From NCBI GenBank assembly GCA_015501585.1, contig JADNRY010000099.1, forward strand, positions 62,001 to 126,000: a stretch of 64,000 bases of DNA, given 5' to 3'. How positions within the stretch are numbered: the first letter of the stretch is position 1; each line of letters starts with the position of its first letter. The notes under the pieces are model-generated. The model saw only the letters and a program-made list of their open reading frames with translations. It was not told the DNA's origin and searched no databases. The stretch comes from Rhodocollybia butyracea. Its lineage: Eukaryota; Basidiomycota; Agaricomycetes; Agaricales; Omphalotaceae. Below, piece after piece: positions 34,536 through 46,000 of this stretch. A program made the translations under genes and the position numbers.

Positions 34536-35158
34536 TCACTTTGACCTCTGTACATTGTGGCTGTGCCCATTTTTAGCTGCGCGGTACAATGATAATCGGG
34601 TTTGCGTTGCTCACTCAATGAAACTGGCTTCAATGAACATACTACATTGTAGGCTATAGGAAAAGTTGGGGAGTCACGTCTCTTATTAACCCAGGATTTA
34701 GATATATGTATAACCGTGTCGTGTAGTGATATCTATGCCTAGTACTACTCAATAGGCGCTCGCGCGACCCTAAGGTCAATGGTTTGAATGATAAAGTAAG
34801 TATCTAATGAAATTAATAATAATAATGTAATCCCTACTAACCAAATTCCTTCAGTTAACATAATGAACGCCCGAAAGTACAAGTAATCACTAACTAACAA
34901 GCTCTAATAAGTTAATAAGCGTAAGTCACTAACTGAAGATTGGCTAACTACTAGTATAATGAACTAGCGATATCCTTTTTCGCCCTGTAAGCCGGGCATC
35001 ACTTTATAAGCCCTTATAATAACGGCACCCTTACGAATGCCGGGTCCTATTTAGAATGCGACTGATCTATTGAGCGGCATTATAACGGCAGTTCTTATTA
35101 CGGCCATTATAACGGCTTACGGCGCCTTATCTGTAATTTATTAAAGTTCCAATATAAG
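34536..35158. other. Intergenic, short GC-capped AT palindromes
   Basis: Between 34,990 and 35,110 'attataacggc'-like words occur at least three times together with 'cttataataacggc'. No gene seen. Confidence 0.4.
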
Positions 35159-35652
35159 GGGCTGATTGATTAGTGATGTGCAACTTCAGCAAGCAACTAT
35201 GCTTTGACGGTTGACCCAATACTATAATCTTTAATTCGGCCATTGTTGTTGTGCATCATTGAACATTCATCGGCTACTCATTGCTTCTCTCCATACCACT
35301 GTATAGCTGTCAAGTACCAAGAGTCGAGGATTGAGCAGATGGCAATGATTACTCAACCTTTCTCCTCTCCGTTCACCATGAAACTGAACTTGGAGCCTAC
35401 TTGAGTGTCTTGAAGGAATGTGTAGGCAAAGGAGGATATTTTCTTGCTTGAGATTTACCCGGTAGTGTAAAGTTGTCAAGGAGCGTAGAAGTGCTCTTCA
35501 GACTAAAGGTAGAGATGTCCCAGTTTCAACTTCAAGTACCAAGGTACATGTACAACCACTACTTCTCTCGCCTAGCAGACAAATTGTACCAGATGAAAAG
35601 AAGTGGAAAAGACGCGGAAAAGGCAAACTGAGTGTAATGCTGCTGCGTTATA

Positions 35653-36291
35653 TGGGCTTATTCTATTTGGAAACCCTGTTTCCGGGGTTTCTCGAGAAAC
35701 CCAGTCAAAATGTGCAGGTCAAGAGGATTTCTCCGGTCAATGTCCCGGAGAGATAACCGGCCATCCTAGGCACATGCCAAAGTCAGGATCAACGGCAACT
35801 TAAATCTTTATATAAAAGGCCATCAACAGGTGATTGAGCGCTCCATGTGCACTGTGGGCGTCGTTCTTCTGCGTTGACCTCAACAACCCGCTCAACGCTC
35901 AGATGTGCCCGCCGCCATGAAATATAGTTTCTGCTCCGTATTAAATCAATAGTATTTCTTTATATTATCTGAACAACTATATACCATTACAATGAATCTG
36001 AGAAGTGAGTCTGTTGGTCACTGGACGTCGTTGACAGCGGTCGGGACAACTTGCAAGAACGTCGGGTAACAACCGACGTGTCAAGCGGATGTCAAGAGTC
36101 CCTGCATCCAGTTGATCCGAATGTTTGATACAGGTTGCCGAACTTCCGGCTTGACCTTTTCAGCGCGCGCTTAGATTATCATATATTATTGCATCCGGGC
36201 TTCCGGCAAAGCAACAGTGGGGTTCCTTAATAAGAATATGAGGGAAACCTGGGTTTCTGCTGGAAACGGGGTTCCCAAATAGAATAAGCCC
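35653..36291. mobile_element. MITE with GGGCTTATTC termini inserted in R1
   Basis: The left end GGGCTTATTCTATTTGG and the complementary right end are inverted. A GTTATA direct repeat flanks it (35,647-35,652 and 36,292-36,297). The matching R1 copy near 59,640-59,660 lacks the insertion. The inner arms continue as diverged inverted repeats (tttccggggtttct). No coding capacity. Confidence 0.75.
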
Positions 36292-36511
36292 GTTATACGT
36301 AGTCAAAACAAAGTGAAATAGCGCAAAGCACTCGTGTCACAGGTCCTTGGCATGGAATATGGAATCTTGACGTTTGTCTATTATGCAGCCCCGGTCCAGC
36401 ATTGAACTATAAATCCCACCCAACCGGAAGACTTATCGTGCAGCCTCCACAATGTACATCCCTATAATCACCTTCCCTACCTCTGCATCCAGCAAGTTGC
36501 CTTGACTCCAT

Positions 36512-36878
36512 CAGGAAAAGCCGTTTTTGCCTAGGTGACCCCAGAGTGGCCTAAAGCAAACTAGGTGACCTATGAATCCTATGGCATCCTAGGAATTTGG
36601 GCTCGTCCCTTGCCAGTCAAGGCTCTTGAGGATTCCCTAGGCAAGCCTAGGTTTGCCCAGGCTTGCCCAGGTGCTCCTGGGGAACACCTGGGGAACACCT
36701 GGGCAAACCTGGGCAAACCTAGGCTTGCCCTGGGTTTGCGTAGGATACCCTAGGGAATCCTCAAGAGCCTTGACTGGCAAGGGACGAGCCCAAATTCCTA
36801 GGATGCCATAGGATTCATAGGTCACCTAGTTTGCTTTAGGCCACTCTGGGGTCACCTAGGCAAAAACGGCTTTTCCTG
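36512..36878. mobile_element. Foldback element, near-perfect 367-bp palindrome
   Basis: CAGGAAAAGCCG at the left mirrors CGGCTTTTCCTG at the right, and the two arms are almost fully complementary to a GC-rich centre of 'tgcccaggtg/cacctgggca' words. Both strands therefore encode the same N-terminal ORF. A second, shorter copy lies at 50,162-50,422. The flanks are 'at' on both sides. Confidence 0.88.
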
Positions 36879-37566
36879 ATGTCAGCCCTCCATCATCCTT
36901 CAACCCCACAAACTGTATATCCCTCTCTTCCCTCACACAACACTATCATACCCACATCAAAAGTGGCATAATTTTCACTCGCATACATCTTCATTGCGAC
37001 ATGGGCTGGATAAAAGGGCAAAAAATCCTTGGAATTATCAAGAATGTCAGCTTTTTGCTCACAGGTGCTGTATGTTGAAGAGGGTGCATCGGGAAAGTAG
37101 ATATCAGGGTGGGCGGTAGATATGTTGTATAAGGTTTTGTTGGTGATGGGATAGGCCATCAGCAAAACCCAAAAGTCCTGTAGCGCCTTTACAGGTGATG
37201 CCAGGATGTCAGTGCATGTACCATAGTGACCCAGAATGTTAGGGCCTGTTACAGGACACTACATACTGATAAATTTAAACATCATGTTTGAACATGTAAA
37301 GGCTTGAACAGTATGAGTATTCTGTAGATGTACTGTCAGTCTGTAAAATGTGCACCTACTGGAGTAGCTGTACATGGGCTACATAATGTGTAAAATTAAC
37401 AGCCTGGGCTGTCTTTGCAGAGCATTACATGCTCAGACATTTTGAATCTTCAAGTACAGTAATGTATATGCTCAGCCATTCTGAATTATTAAATACAGAC
37501 ACAGACATCAGGCCTGGTCAATTACAGGAATGTACAAGTTGAAGATACATGTAGAATTTTTGAATA

Positions 37567-39940
37567 CTATAAAACTCCATAACCTTCCTGACGAAAAATA
37601 TCCATGTCGTTGTTAATAGGCTCCTCACCATCTTCAGGCCCTAGGTTACCATTTTCACCTGGCTCATTTTCATCTTCCCAGTCTGAGAGTTCACCATACC
37701 CGTAGTCCATCAGCTCATCCTCTTGATTCTCCTCCTCTATCTCTGGGTCACTGTCAGAACAGAGTACTGGCTCCGAAACGTCCACTAATTCAATGTCAGA
37801 ATTATCATCACTGAGATCACCGTCCTCCTGTAGTGCCTGAATGTCCAGATCAGAAGGGATTTCGGGACGGTGAGCACCAAGAATAAGACCAGGACAGAAA
37901 CGAACAACCATATCACGATCTGAAAAGCTAGAAATCCCAGTTAGTAAAGTGTTAACATAAGAAATAAAATATTACGAACAAACCAACATAGTATCTCCAG
38001 TAATCTTCATCATTCTCTGATGGTAGACGTGAGATTGACGGGCCCATAATTTCTGTTGTTCGACCAAGATGAAAAGCAGGGATGAGATGAACTGCCCGCA
38101 CCACATATGATGGGTCCAGAAAGCCAAACGCACACTCTTCACTACCATCGATAAACCCAATTCGGGGCAAACGCTTCACCTTCCACCCAGACTCAAATGC
38201 ATCATCAAGACTGAACCAACAAACCCAGAGAAAGTCCATCTGTTGAATGGGTCCGTTTTTATACGAGACTCGGACATGGTAGATACCAACAACTCTGGCA
38301 TACCAGTATGGATGATCATTGTCAAGATCAGAAGATAGGACCATGATATCAGGATGAGTGCGAGGATTAATAGAGTCTTGGCAACGGCGTAGGTCATACG
38401 AGGTGTAGTTGACCCGGATAATCTTGTGTTTGTAGAGACGGCCTAACTGAATATCAATATCATGTCGTTGTGCACTGGTGACATCCAACTCGTCAATATT
38501 AGCAAGACGGGCATAGAGGTGGTTTTTAAGCCTCTTCAAAAATGACTTGAAAGATCTATCAATAAAAAGCAAACACAAGCTCAAACTTTGGAATATTACA
38601 CACCTTTACTGCTGGATCGCCAAGATTTTTGTTCATGAAATTATGTATATTAACATAATTGGAGGTGTCGCTGGAGATTTGATAGTGTTGGGAGGGTTCA
38701 GTTGGCAAAATCGGGTCAGAATATTCAAACGCAACACGAGGGTCTTCATCAGAGGAGGTGGTGGCTGGAGTGGATGATGAGGATGAGCTACTCGCAGCTG
38801 TGGCCTTAGCTGCAACTGCTTCAGCTTCAGCTTTGCCCTGAGCTTTGATGGCATGGATAAGCCGAATACGCCGTTCATGGTTGGTAACCTGACGGGTGTA
38901 ACGAAACGTCTTGTTAGTCCGACTGTAAAAGCGTTTGAGTCGACGATGCTCGAGTTCACCCTATTGGATTGTAGTCAGGGAAAATGTGGAGAATTTGGAA
39001 CATAAACTTACAATCATGGTAGAATAGTTGTCTGTTGTCCCAAAAAGTCGGATGAAGCGAGGATAGTGTCCAAGTGCATGCCATTTGTAAGTGTTCATAT
39101 TGAATGTTTTGATTCGTGGTTCATCTTCACCACCTTTGCGTTTTCTGGAATTTGAATTATTCATGTTTTTGGTTTTCCGGCGCTGGCGAGCATTGGTTTC
39201 CTTGGGTAATTCCTGCGTCTCGTATTCCTCACAAACTTGGTCTTTGAATGTTCGTGCAGACTTTCCCAATTCAACAATATGATTGTTGAGCATGTCGATA
39301 GAGATATCCGAGTGGAGACGGAGTTTTGCAAATGCTGAAAAGGCGTTAAGATCAAAAAGAAGGTCCTGGATTTCCAAGGCTTGCGGTTCCATACCTTCTT
39401 CAGCCAATCTGAAATCAGTAGTCGTCAGGCTAAGAGAAAGACTCTGGAATAGAGAAATAGATTAACATCCATATCAATAAAGAAGGAGCAAATAGATTAT
39501 AGCGGAACTTGCCTTGAAAGTGTATGGACGCCCAAGCTGATAGAGTCGTTTGCTTGTGGCCGAAAGAAGTCGAGCGTTTTCAAGTGACGCCATGCTGAGT
39601 ATCAAGTCCAACACCTCTGTTGGTAGATCCAGAAGACATAGTTTCTGGATTTTAGGCCCATCTTGATGCAAGGCACATAACTGACATATCCGTTCTGCGA
39701 GATAGACCTAGCATGAAAAAAAATCGATCCATGATATCAACAGCAAGACAAACCCGTTTGCTTAACGACGTGATTGAAGTCAAGTCTCCGCGGAATCTTC
39801 CATTTGAAGCGAAAATCCTTCCACTCTTCCTTCGTGATCTTGTAGAAAGGCTGATTTTGGGAGAAACCGTCTTCGTCTTCTTCCTGAATGACTTTTCTTC
39901 ACTAACTACAAGACGGCTAGCCAGGCTAGGTGGCATTTAA
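37567..39940 (-). CDS. F-box domain joined to the C-terminal half of a Plavaka/KDZ-type transposase
   Basis: An upstream exon (about 39,900-39,763; EEDEDGFSQNQPFYKITKEE) precedes the F-box exon (about 39,715-39,513; LLDLPTEVLDLILSMASLEN, LLSATSKRLYQLGRPYTFK). A GC-AG intron (39,512-39,444) leads to the transposase-like part: LLFDLNAFSAFAKLRLHSD, TFNMNTYKWHALGHYPRFIR, RLFGTTDNYSTMI|GELEHRRLKRFYSRTNKTF, DPAVKSFLKRLKNHLYARL, HPYWYARVVGIYHVRV, MDFLWVCWFSLDDAFESGWK, GFLDPSYVVRAVHLIPAF. It ends in a long acidic tail (37,911-37,567). These blocks match, from memory, the C-terminal half of transposase-like proteins spread through Agaricomycetes. The catalytic half is absent and an F-box stands in its place. 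Most introns are clean; the junction near 37,975 needs a weak donor. The true start is uncertain. Confidence 0.6.
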
Positions 39941-41091
39941 TCCAAAAGACACGGGAATGAGTCGGCAAACGGGCTAGCTTAACCCTGTCTGAGACGCATA
40001 GTGGGCGATGAACAAGTTGAAGTCCTACAATTCAAAGTAGTTGCCCGAACATCAAGCCGAACATGACCCCGTTAGCAAAGATATTTGAGAGCAACTCTCC
40101 CTCAAATCTATCTCTTTGATAATGAAAAAACCGTACAAAAATCCACCGTGCGACTCCCAAAATAAAGTTCCATATCCTTCCATATCTCAACACATACTCG
40201 GATCACAGACCCAGACCCGTAACCGTTTCTCGTAAGTCAGCGCCTACCCCCGAAATAACCGGAGCTGTTGCTCCTCGCCAGCGTCCTCTACGCCTCCCTA
40301 GGCACCTCGGCGGATCGATTATGCATATTCATCTTCTCTGGCTTACCACAGATCTCTATCCCGCTGATGCAACGTGTGACTTGGGCAGCGAGTGCATGTC
40401 GTTTTATATGTGGCGTTAAGAGCGTGAATGCGGTGTTGGATTTTTGGATTGAGGCGGGGAAGGTATCGGTAAGGGCAAGGGCGGAGGCGCTGGAGAGGGC
40501 GATGAAGGTGGGAGGTTAGAGAGGGTGCGCCGCATGAGTTTTCCTCTGTGATAGATGTTTGTCTCTTGTTCCATACGGCTGTGCTGTCCAGAACAAGGTC
40601 AGAAAACGGCCAGCTGAACAAAAAAATGTAGCAAAAAAACAACATAAAAAATTCAAAAAACCTCACACCCAGGATTGAGCGCAGAGGTAGAAAGGTTAAA
40701 AATGGCTGAAAAAGACAAAGACTAACCTGAGTTCATGCTGACTTTGTATCATATCTCCTGCTCTGGTAGACGGCCGGACAACGAGGATTAGTGGGACGGT
40801 ACAGTTGTCGTTGTGCTGCACAAGAGATTAGACGGCGGTCTAGGAGGATAAAATCAAAATAAACTTACTTCACGAAGAGGCCCGGGTCCATGTCAAATGG
40901 AACGAAAGTGGACAGTGGTAGTTATGGTGATCGAGTTGAAGTTAGCGCCGGAAAGTACAAAACTTCAACTAGGCGCCTGACGCGTGTCGTCATTTGATCA
41001 TATGATTAGATTTGACACGCACTTTGTATCTTCGTTGCTTACCACCACATTCTTTTTTCCTCACTATTATTTTCCTTTAACGCTAATTGCT
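39941..41091. other. Region between the two transposon genes
   Basis: Probably the bidirectional upstream region of the divergently starting genes at 39,940 (minus) and 41,092 (plus). ORFs at 40,268-40,519 (plus) and 40,343-40,666 (minus) overlap antisense and show no domain. Confidence 0.35.
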
Positions 41092-43677
41092 ATGATTAAG
41101 AAGATTGCTCTCGCTAACGCTAAAACCGCTTCCACTATCACTAATAAACAAACCTCTGCCAGCAAACCGGGTTCTTCAGCAAACAAACCAAGTTCTACAG
41201 CTAAGAAACGCAAAAATCGCGTGGATTCAGATGCCGAAGACGAGGTTGAAAACAACAAAGTAGAAGAAGACCACCCGGAGAGCGACAGCTCTCAACCTGC
41301 CAAGCGCCAAAAGGGTAGAAAGGGTGATATTACTGAGCAGCTAGAGAAGAGGAAGCGAAGGAAAAAGTACGCATATCTTTTCTCATAAAATAATTAATCT
41401 TACTGCTTTCTAGATCGGCAAAATCTGGGCTAGAAGCATTTTGAAACAGCGCTCGATGGATCACAACTAGCTGGGCACCAAGTATCCCTTGGCACTGTGT
41501 CTTCCAAGTTGGTCTAGAGGCTGACGATATCATCATAAAAGGCTGTATGGGGATCTCGAGCTTGAAAAAAAAGAACAGTGCGTGACTTCCCAGATTATCA
41601 GGGTATATGCTCACAATTTTTTCAGAACCGATCTTTTGGAAGTATATGAAATACTCAAACACAGTGTTCCGTCCTTCGAAACCGAGATTTCATCCATTCT
41701 TGAAGCGGATGCTCTGGACGAGCTCATTAGCCAGGTATTTCTCAAGTCGTCTTATTTTTAGGTACCAATCCTATTTTTCATTAGATGTCCACTTCCGGAA
41801 GTGACGCCGTTTCTCAAGATATTCGAAAACTTAAGAACGCTCTTCTTGATATGATAGAGTCTCACCGTGGCGCATTCAATCCTCCCATAAACCGAAATGA
41901 AAAGAAAACCAAGTCGCGCGGATGGAATCATCTTGGAGTAGCCCGACTGCTTTGTACGCCGAGCAAATTTGCGGAGTTCGACAATGACCCCGAAGAGTGA
42001 GTTTTTCCTTATCTTCTATTACGTCCACTTACTTGTTATCCAGGTTCTGTCAACGCGTCATTGACAACGAGCTTGAAAGTCCAATCACTGCGTCCCATTT
42101 TCCTGGATTATTCTATGTTGACCTTGGTGAAGCTGCTTCCAAGGGACCCGAATATGTATTCGAAGGACTCTTGAACAGCTTCGAGTTATACCAGGTAAGC
42201 GCTATCTTACCACATTCCGAGCATCTCTAACTCTACCCGAGGCCTGGGTTTTGATCTATCTTGCCCCCGAGAATGCCTCTCGTTTCGCTATCCACCATGT
42301 CAAAGTTGCTGAAGGCAAAGCAGAAGGAGCTCGGTTCAAATACTTGAAGGCTGGAAAAGCATGGCAGCACGGTCTTATGACGACGGTCACCTTTCGATCC
42401 ATCGCCTACGTGACATTCCTTGCAAGTACATATACCTTCTTTACCTTGCTCAGACTTATGTATTCTTTTAACAGATTCGACACACGCTCTCAAACAGTGA
42501 TGATATCCGTATCGATGAAGGAAGTGTTGATAAGAACGACGCTTTTGAGGCTGTCGTCGCACTTTTTAATGACCCGAATCTCATGTATCCAAAGTGGATC
42601 GAGGAAACTTTAGACACATGGCGATCGTAAGTACCCTTTTCTTTGTTGGTTTTGTGTTTTGATACTTGAGCTAGAAACATGGATTGGATGCTTCCCAAAG
42701 CAAAGAAGGCACCGTTGGTCAATGGAGAAGATGCCGACTCAAGCTTGACCCAAATTTCCTCCGTTGTCCAGAGGCTCATTGCCCGTGATAAGGCCGCTGG
42801 CAACGCTAAAGGTAAACTCAAAGACATCGTTGCCCCTTCAGACGAAACGGATCATACGGAAGCTAATGCCATCGAAACCGCTGAACCCGTTGAAGAGGCC
42901 ACCGAAATGGTAAATGGGGATCAATCAAGACTGGCGAGTTCTTCAGTCATGCTTTCTTGCTTTTCACTGACAATAAAATAAGCTTACACCCCCTCGGACA
43001 TCTCCAGTACCTGAGGACGTCTATGAATCTGAGTTGAGTGACCTGGACGATGATTCCACGGTTCGGAAATTCTTTTCTTCTTAACGTCCTATTGACTGGC
43101 TTGGCTAGATTCAGCCGAAGGCTTCATCTTCAAAGATTTCAACGGTGTGTATTCATTTACCTCTCTGTTACTTATGCTGATATAGACACGCTAGTCACCT
43201 TCACCAGAGTTTAAATCTGCGGCTCCCGCTTCGAAAGCAAAGGTACGGCTCCTTGGTTTGTCTTTATACTTTTCCTCGGTTGACGTTCTGTCTCTAGATA
43301 ACACTGAAAATGGCAAGTTTTTTTTTGACTAGCATTGTGCCGTCTACTGAACGAAGTCACATTGTTAGCCAAAACCCATATCTGTCACTGTACCAGAAAC
43401 CGCTAAACCCTCGAAGGTATGTTTACTGTAAATCTTGCAGGACTTTGTAATGATAAATTTTTTACAGAAACCGTCGACTGCTAAACCATCATCAAAGGTA
43501 AGTTTATTGTAGCTTTTGTGTAAGTGTGTAATGACAATCTTTCATTTCAGAAAACTTCAACTGCTAAACCACCAAAGGTATGTTTCTCGTCATTCTTGTA
43601 AAACTTCATGATGACAACGACGATCCCTGTAGAAAAACCTAACGACCGCTAAGACCTCTAAGACTGCTGCCAAATAG
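41092..43677 (+). CDS. DUF6698-like protein with micro-exon Lys-rich tail
   Basis: Start MIKKIALANAKTAS (41,092), then a basic/acidic disordered N-terminus (KPSSTAKKRKNRVDSDAEDE; AKRQKGRKGD). The central domain follows over several exons: LEVYEILKHSVPSFETEISS, SDAVSQDIRKLKNALLDMIE, RGWNHLGVARLLCTPSKFAE, FCQRVIDNELESPITASHFP, then NASRFAIHHVKVAEGKAEGA and NDAFEAVVALFNDPNLMYPK. The R-G-W-N-H...ARLLC...F..FD.DPE signature is that of DUF6698, an Agaricomycete-expanded domain of unknown function. The tail is acidic (DVYESELSDLDDDST) and then Lys-rich. The segment 41,414-41,620 reads poorly (a TGA or intron near 41,446), so it may carry a lesion or an unrecognised intron. It lies within the 7.1-kb transposon. 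Confidence 0.6.
43369..43677 (+). repeat. Tandem exon-intron units (micro-exon array)
   Basis: Four in-phase exons: 43,369-43,416 (48 nt), 43,468-43,497 (30 nt), 43,551-43,577 (27 nt) and 43,633-43,677 (45 nt, with stop). They encode PETAKPSK, KPSTAKPSSK, KTSTAKPPK and KNLTTAKTSKTAAK. Introns are 51, 53 and 55 nt with similar interiors ('tgtaatgataa', 'tgtaatgacaa', 'catgatgacaa'). Exon starts are 83 and 82 bp apart. Confidence 0.75.
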
Positions 43678-44850
43678 GCATTTTCTGCATGCTTTGCCAC
43701 AACTACTCTCTTTTGCCTTCCAATTGTGCTTGCTGCTTTCGCTCATGACCTGTACTTCATATTGCATTGCACTTGTATTTTTCGCTGCACGTTAAACTTT
43801 TTTATAATATTTAGACTACGACACGATCCGTGATTACATACGAGCATTCCTGTAAACGAATGAAGATCCTTTGATATCTGTTTAAATACGCGTGAAGCCT
43901 GAACTGCCTGTGACTGTGAAGCGATCTGGGTTGTCCTCTGAATACAACACAACCTGTACTCCCTGTAAATGTACTTCAATCTGTAATCTCTGTATTGTTG
44001 AAACAACCTGCAACTGTATGTAAATATACAGCAGCATGTAAAGCCTGTATATGCAGTTCTGTATGTGCATTCTGTACAAATGTTACAGCATGGACAGTCT
44101 GTACAGAACCTACAATATGTGAACTCTGTACAGAGGCCTCAGGATGCACGTACTAAGCAGTATGACTTAAGATGGTCAGCCTAGAAATGATTGGGATTTC
44201 ATCTACAGGGCGTTGCATGTTCGTTGATATGTTACGGCCTGGGGCCCATTTACATGGCTGGTCAGGACTTTCAGCTTTTGCTGATGCACTACACGATGAT
44301 GTGTTGATGGGTGGGACGCCCTCAGATAAGCATAATCTTGTATGCGGAATGTCCTGCTGGTGGTGAATTCAGGCTCGACATCGAGAATCTTCGGAATGTG
44401 AAGGCGTACAATGGATGCAATGAGGACTACATCTACAGAGACCCCCTGTGATGGTTGCCTTCTTGATAGCCTTTTTTTTCTTGCATGCTTTGTAGGCATG
44501 TTCATAATGGAGGTTATGATTTTAGAATTGACTGCAAGGGTCAGTGACCTTGAACAGATTGAGTTTTCGTAGAAAATAGAAGATGGTACTGGTCAAATTG
44601 ACTTACAGATGTTATAGATCCTACGTCGCATTTAAGAATAGGCAAACTGTTGAGTTTGTCTGATAGATTGGATTAGTAGGACCAGCATAGTCTCGCAAGC
44701 CAGAATTCACGAGAATGGAGAAGATCGTAGGGCCAACAGCAAAGTAGATGGTCTGGATTCTAGAGACTAGGCCAGCAGAGGTTTGGTTGTAAAAATTTAT
44801 TTGGTAATTGGGAAAAGGAATAACCGGCCCCCAATTGAATGATTACATGC

Positions 44851-46000
44851 ATGCTATTGAGTGAACAATTTTTCTTCACTCTCATGAATTCTGCGTTGCA
44901 CACTAGAACTTGAAGAGATTTGTTCACTCATAGGAACTTGTCCTAACTAAGAAGGTCGAAGGCAGACAGAAGGCAAAGCTGGACTGTGCTTCCCCGGGCC
45001 CTCCAATTCACCTCATCCAACAGTTTCTAATTAATCTGTGTGGTCCTAAGACTTAAGTTGTCAATCTGACTCAACTATGTGTGCAAGTTTTCATCCATAT
45101 ACTACTACATGCCACTCTAGCTTCAATGCGTGGTGGGTTTTACTATTGTTAGTGGGGCGTACCCAGATTCAAAGAAAATCTATCCAAAATCGGAGATACC
45201 ACTTGTGCCTACTTGTACCTCTCACGAATCGAAAATCTGACCGCGTGTGCCCAGAACTTGAAGAGCAGTTTTCATATATGCAAGCATCCGGGTATACAGA
45301 TCTTATACTTATACTCATCAATGAGGAAGTTGTGGGATGGGTTGCAGCAGAGACAACACCGTCCCAAGCTTTCTAGGTCAGTTTGAGGTCAGTTGCATCC
45401 TTAGAACTGATATTTCGCAAAGAAATCAATGACATGTTTCTAGAGATATGTGTGTTGTGTGTATAATAGACATCTGTAGTAGAACAAATCCTTTTTTTCT
45501 TTCAACTTCTCCATCCAGCCCAAAATCTAGCCTCTGCCTTGGCCTCTGCTTAGCCAAATTGTCAGTCCTTATATTCTGGCATTATGAAATCCTTCAAAAG
45601 CATTCACCATGCTCTGAGCCTCGAACTCTTGGGTAACATGATATCTGTGGGAGAGCGATGAAGGTTGCTGAGAGGCTCAGGCAGAGCGGAAGGAAATGTA
45701 ATCAACTGTCCAAAGCGCTGACGGAAAAGTTGTCTTTGCATTCGGGGGGAATGGACAATGCGGGCACCTAGAATTGTGCATGTCATCTATGACACGCATA
45801 AGCAGGTGCATGTCCGTGTTTGTAAGTGTGTGCTGCCAAAGTGGGTGCGTGCGTGAGTGTGACATGCGTGTCTGTGACTTTGTATTTATAATCTTCTACC
45901 TTTTTGCTTATAAGTATTTTGCTTTATTGAATTTAAAATCAAGAGTTTACAAAAGTCTAATCAACTAGGTAAGTGTTACAAGCCTCACGCTCAATGCAGC
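44851..46000. other. Intergenic, nothing recognised
   Basis: Short ORFs only. Near 45,780-45,880 there is a 'gtgtgt/gcgtgcgtg' purine-pyrimidine stretch. Confidence 0.35.

Larger units (their letters stand above)
37160..44283. mobile_element. 7.1-kb TIR DNA transposon carrying two genes, inserted in R1
   Basis: R1 homology stops at 37,159 and resumes at 44,284. The insert begins CAGCAAAACCCAAAAGTCC and ends, in complement, CAGCAAAAGCTGAAAGTCC, giving ~20-bp imperfect TIRs; 'at' flanks both sides. Its subterminal regions (37,190-37,560 and 43,860-44,160) are rich in CTGTA/TACAG words. Inside are a convergent pair: an F-box/transposase-tail gene (minus) and a DUF6698-like gene (plus). The transposase tail points to the Plavaka/KDZ group of mushroom transposons. 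Confidence 0.65.
35159..44850. repeat. Repeat R1, copy A, split by three nested insertions
   Basis: Compared with the uninterrupted R1 at 59,129-60,990, this copy has 35,159-35,646, 36,298-36,511, 36,879-37,159 and 44,284-44,850 in order. The gaps are filled by a MITE (35,653-36,291), a foldback element (36,512-36,878) and a 7.1-kb TIR element (37,160-44,283). Minus-strand translation is partly conserved between copies (AYPITNKTLYNISTAHPDIY here, AYLINNRTLYKVSTA in the other), so R1 contains or derives from a protein gene that I cannot name. Confidence 0.75.

Noticed and set aside
36565..36825. Two ORFs with identical N-termini on opposite strands
   Set aside because: They are a consequence of the palindromic foldback element, not genes.
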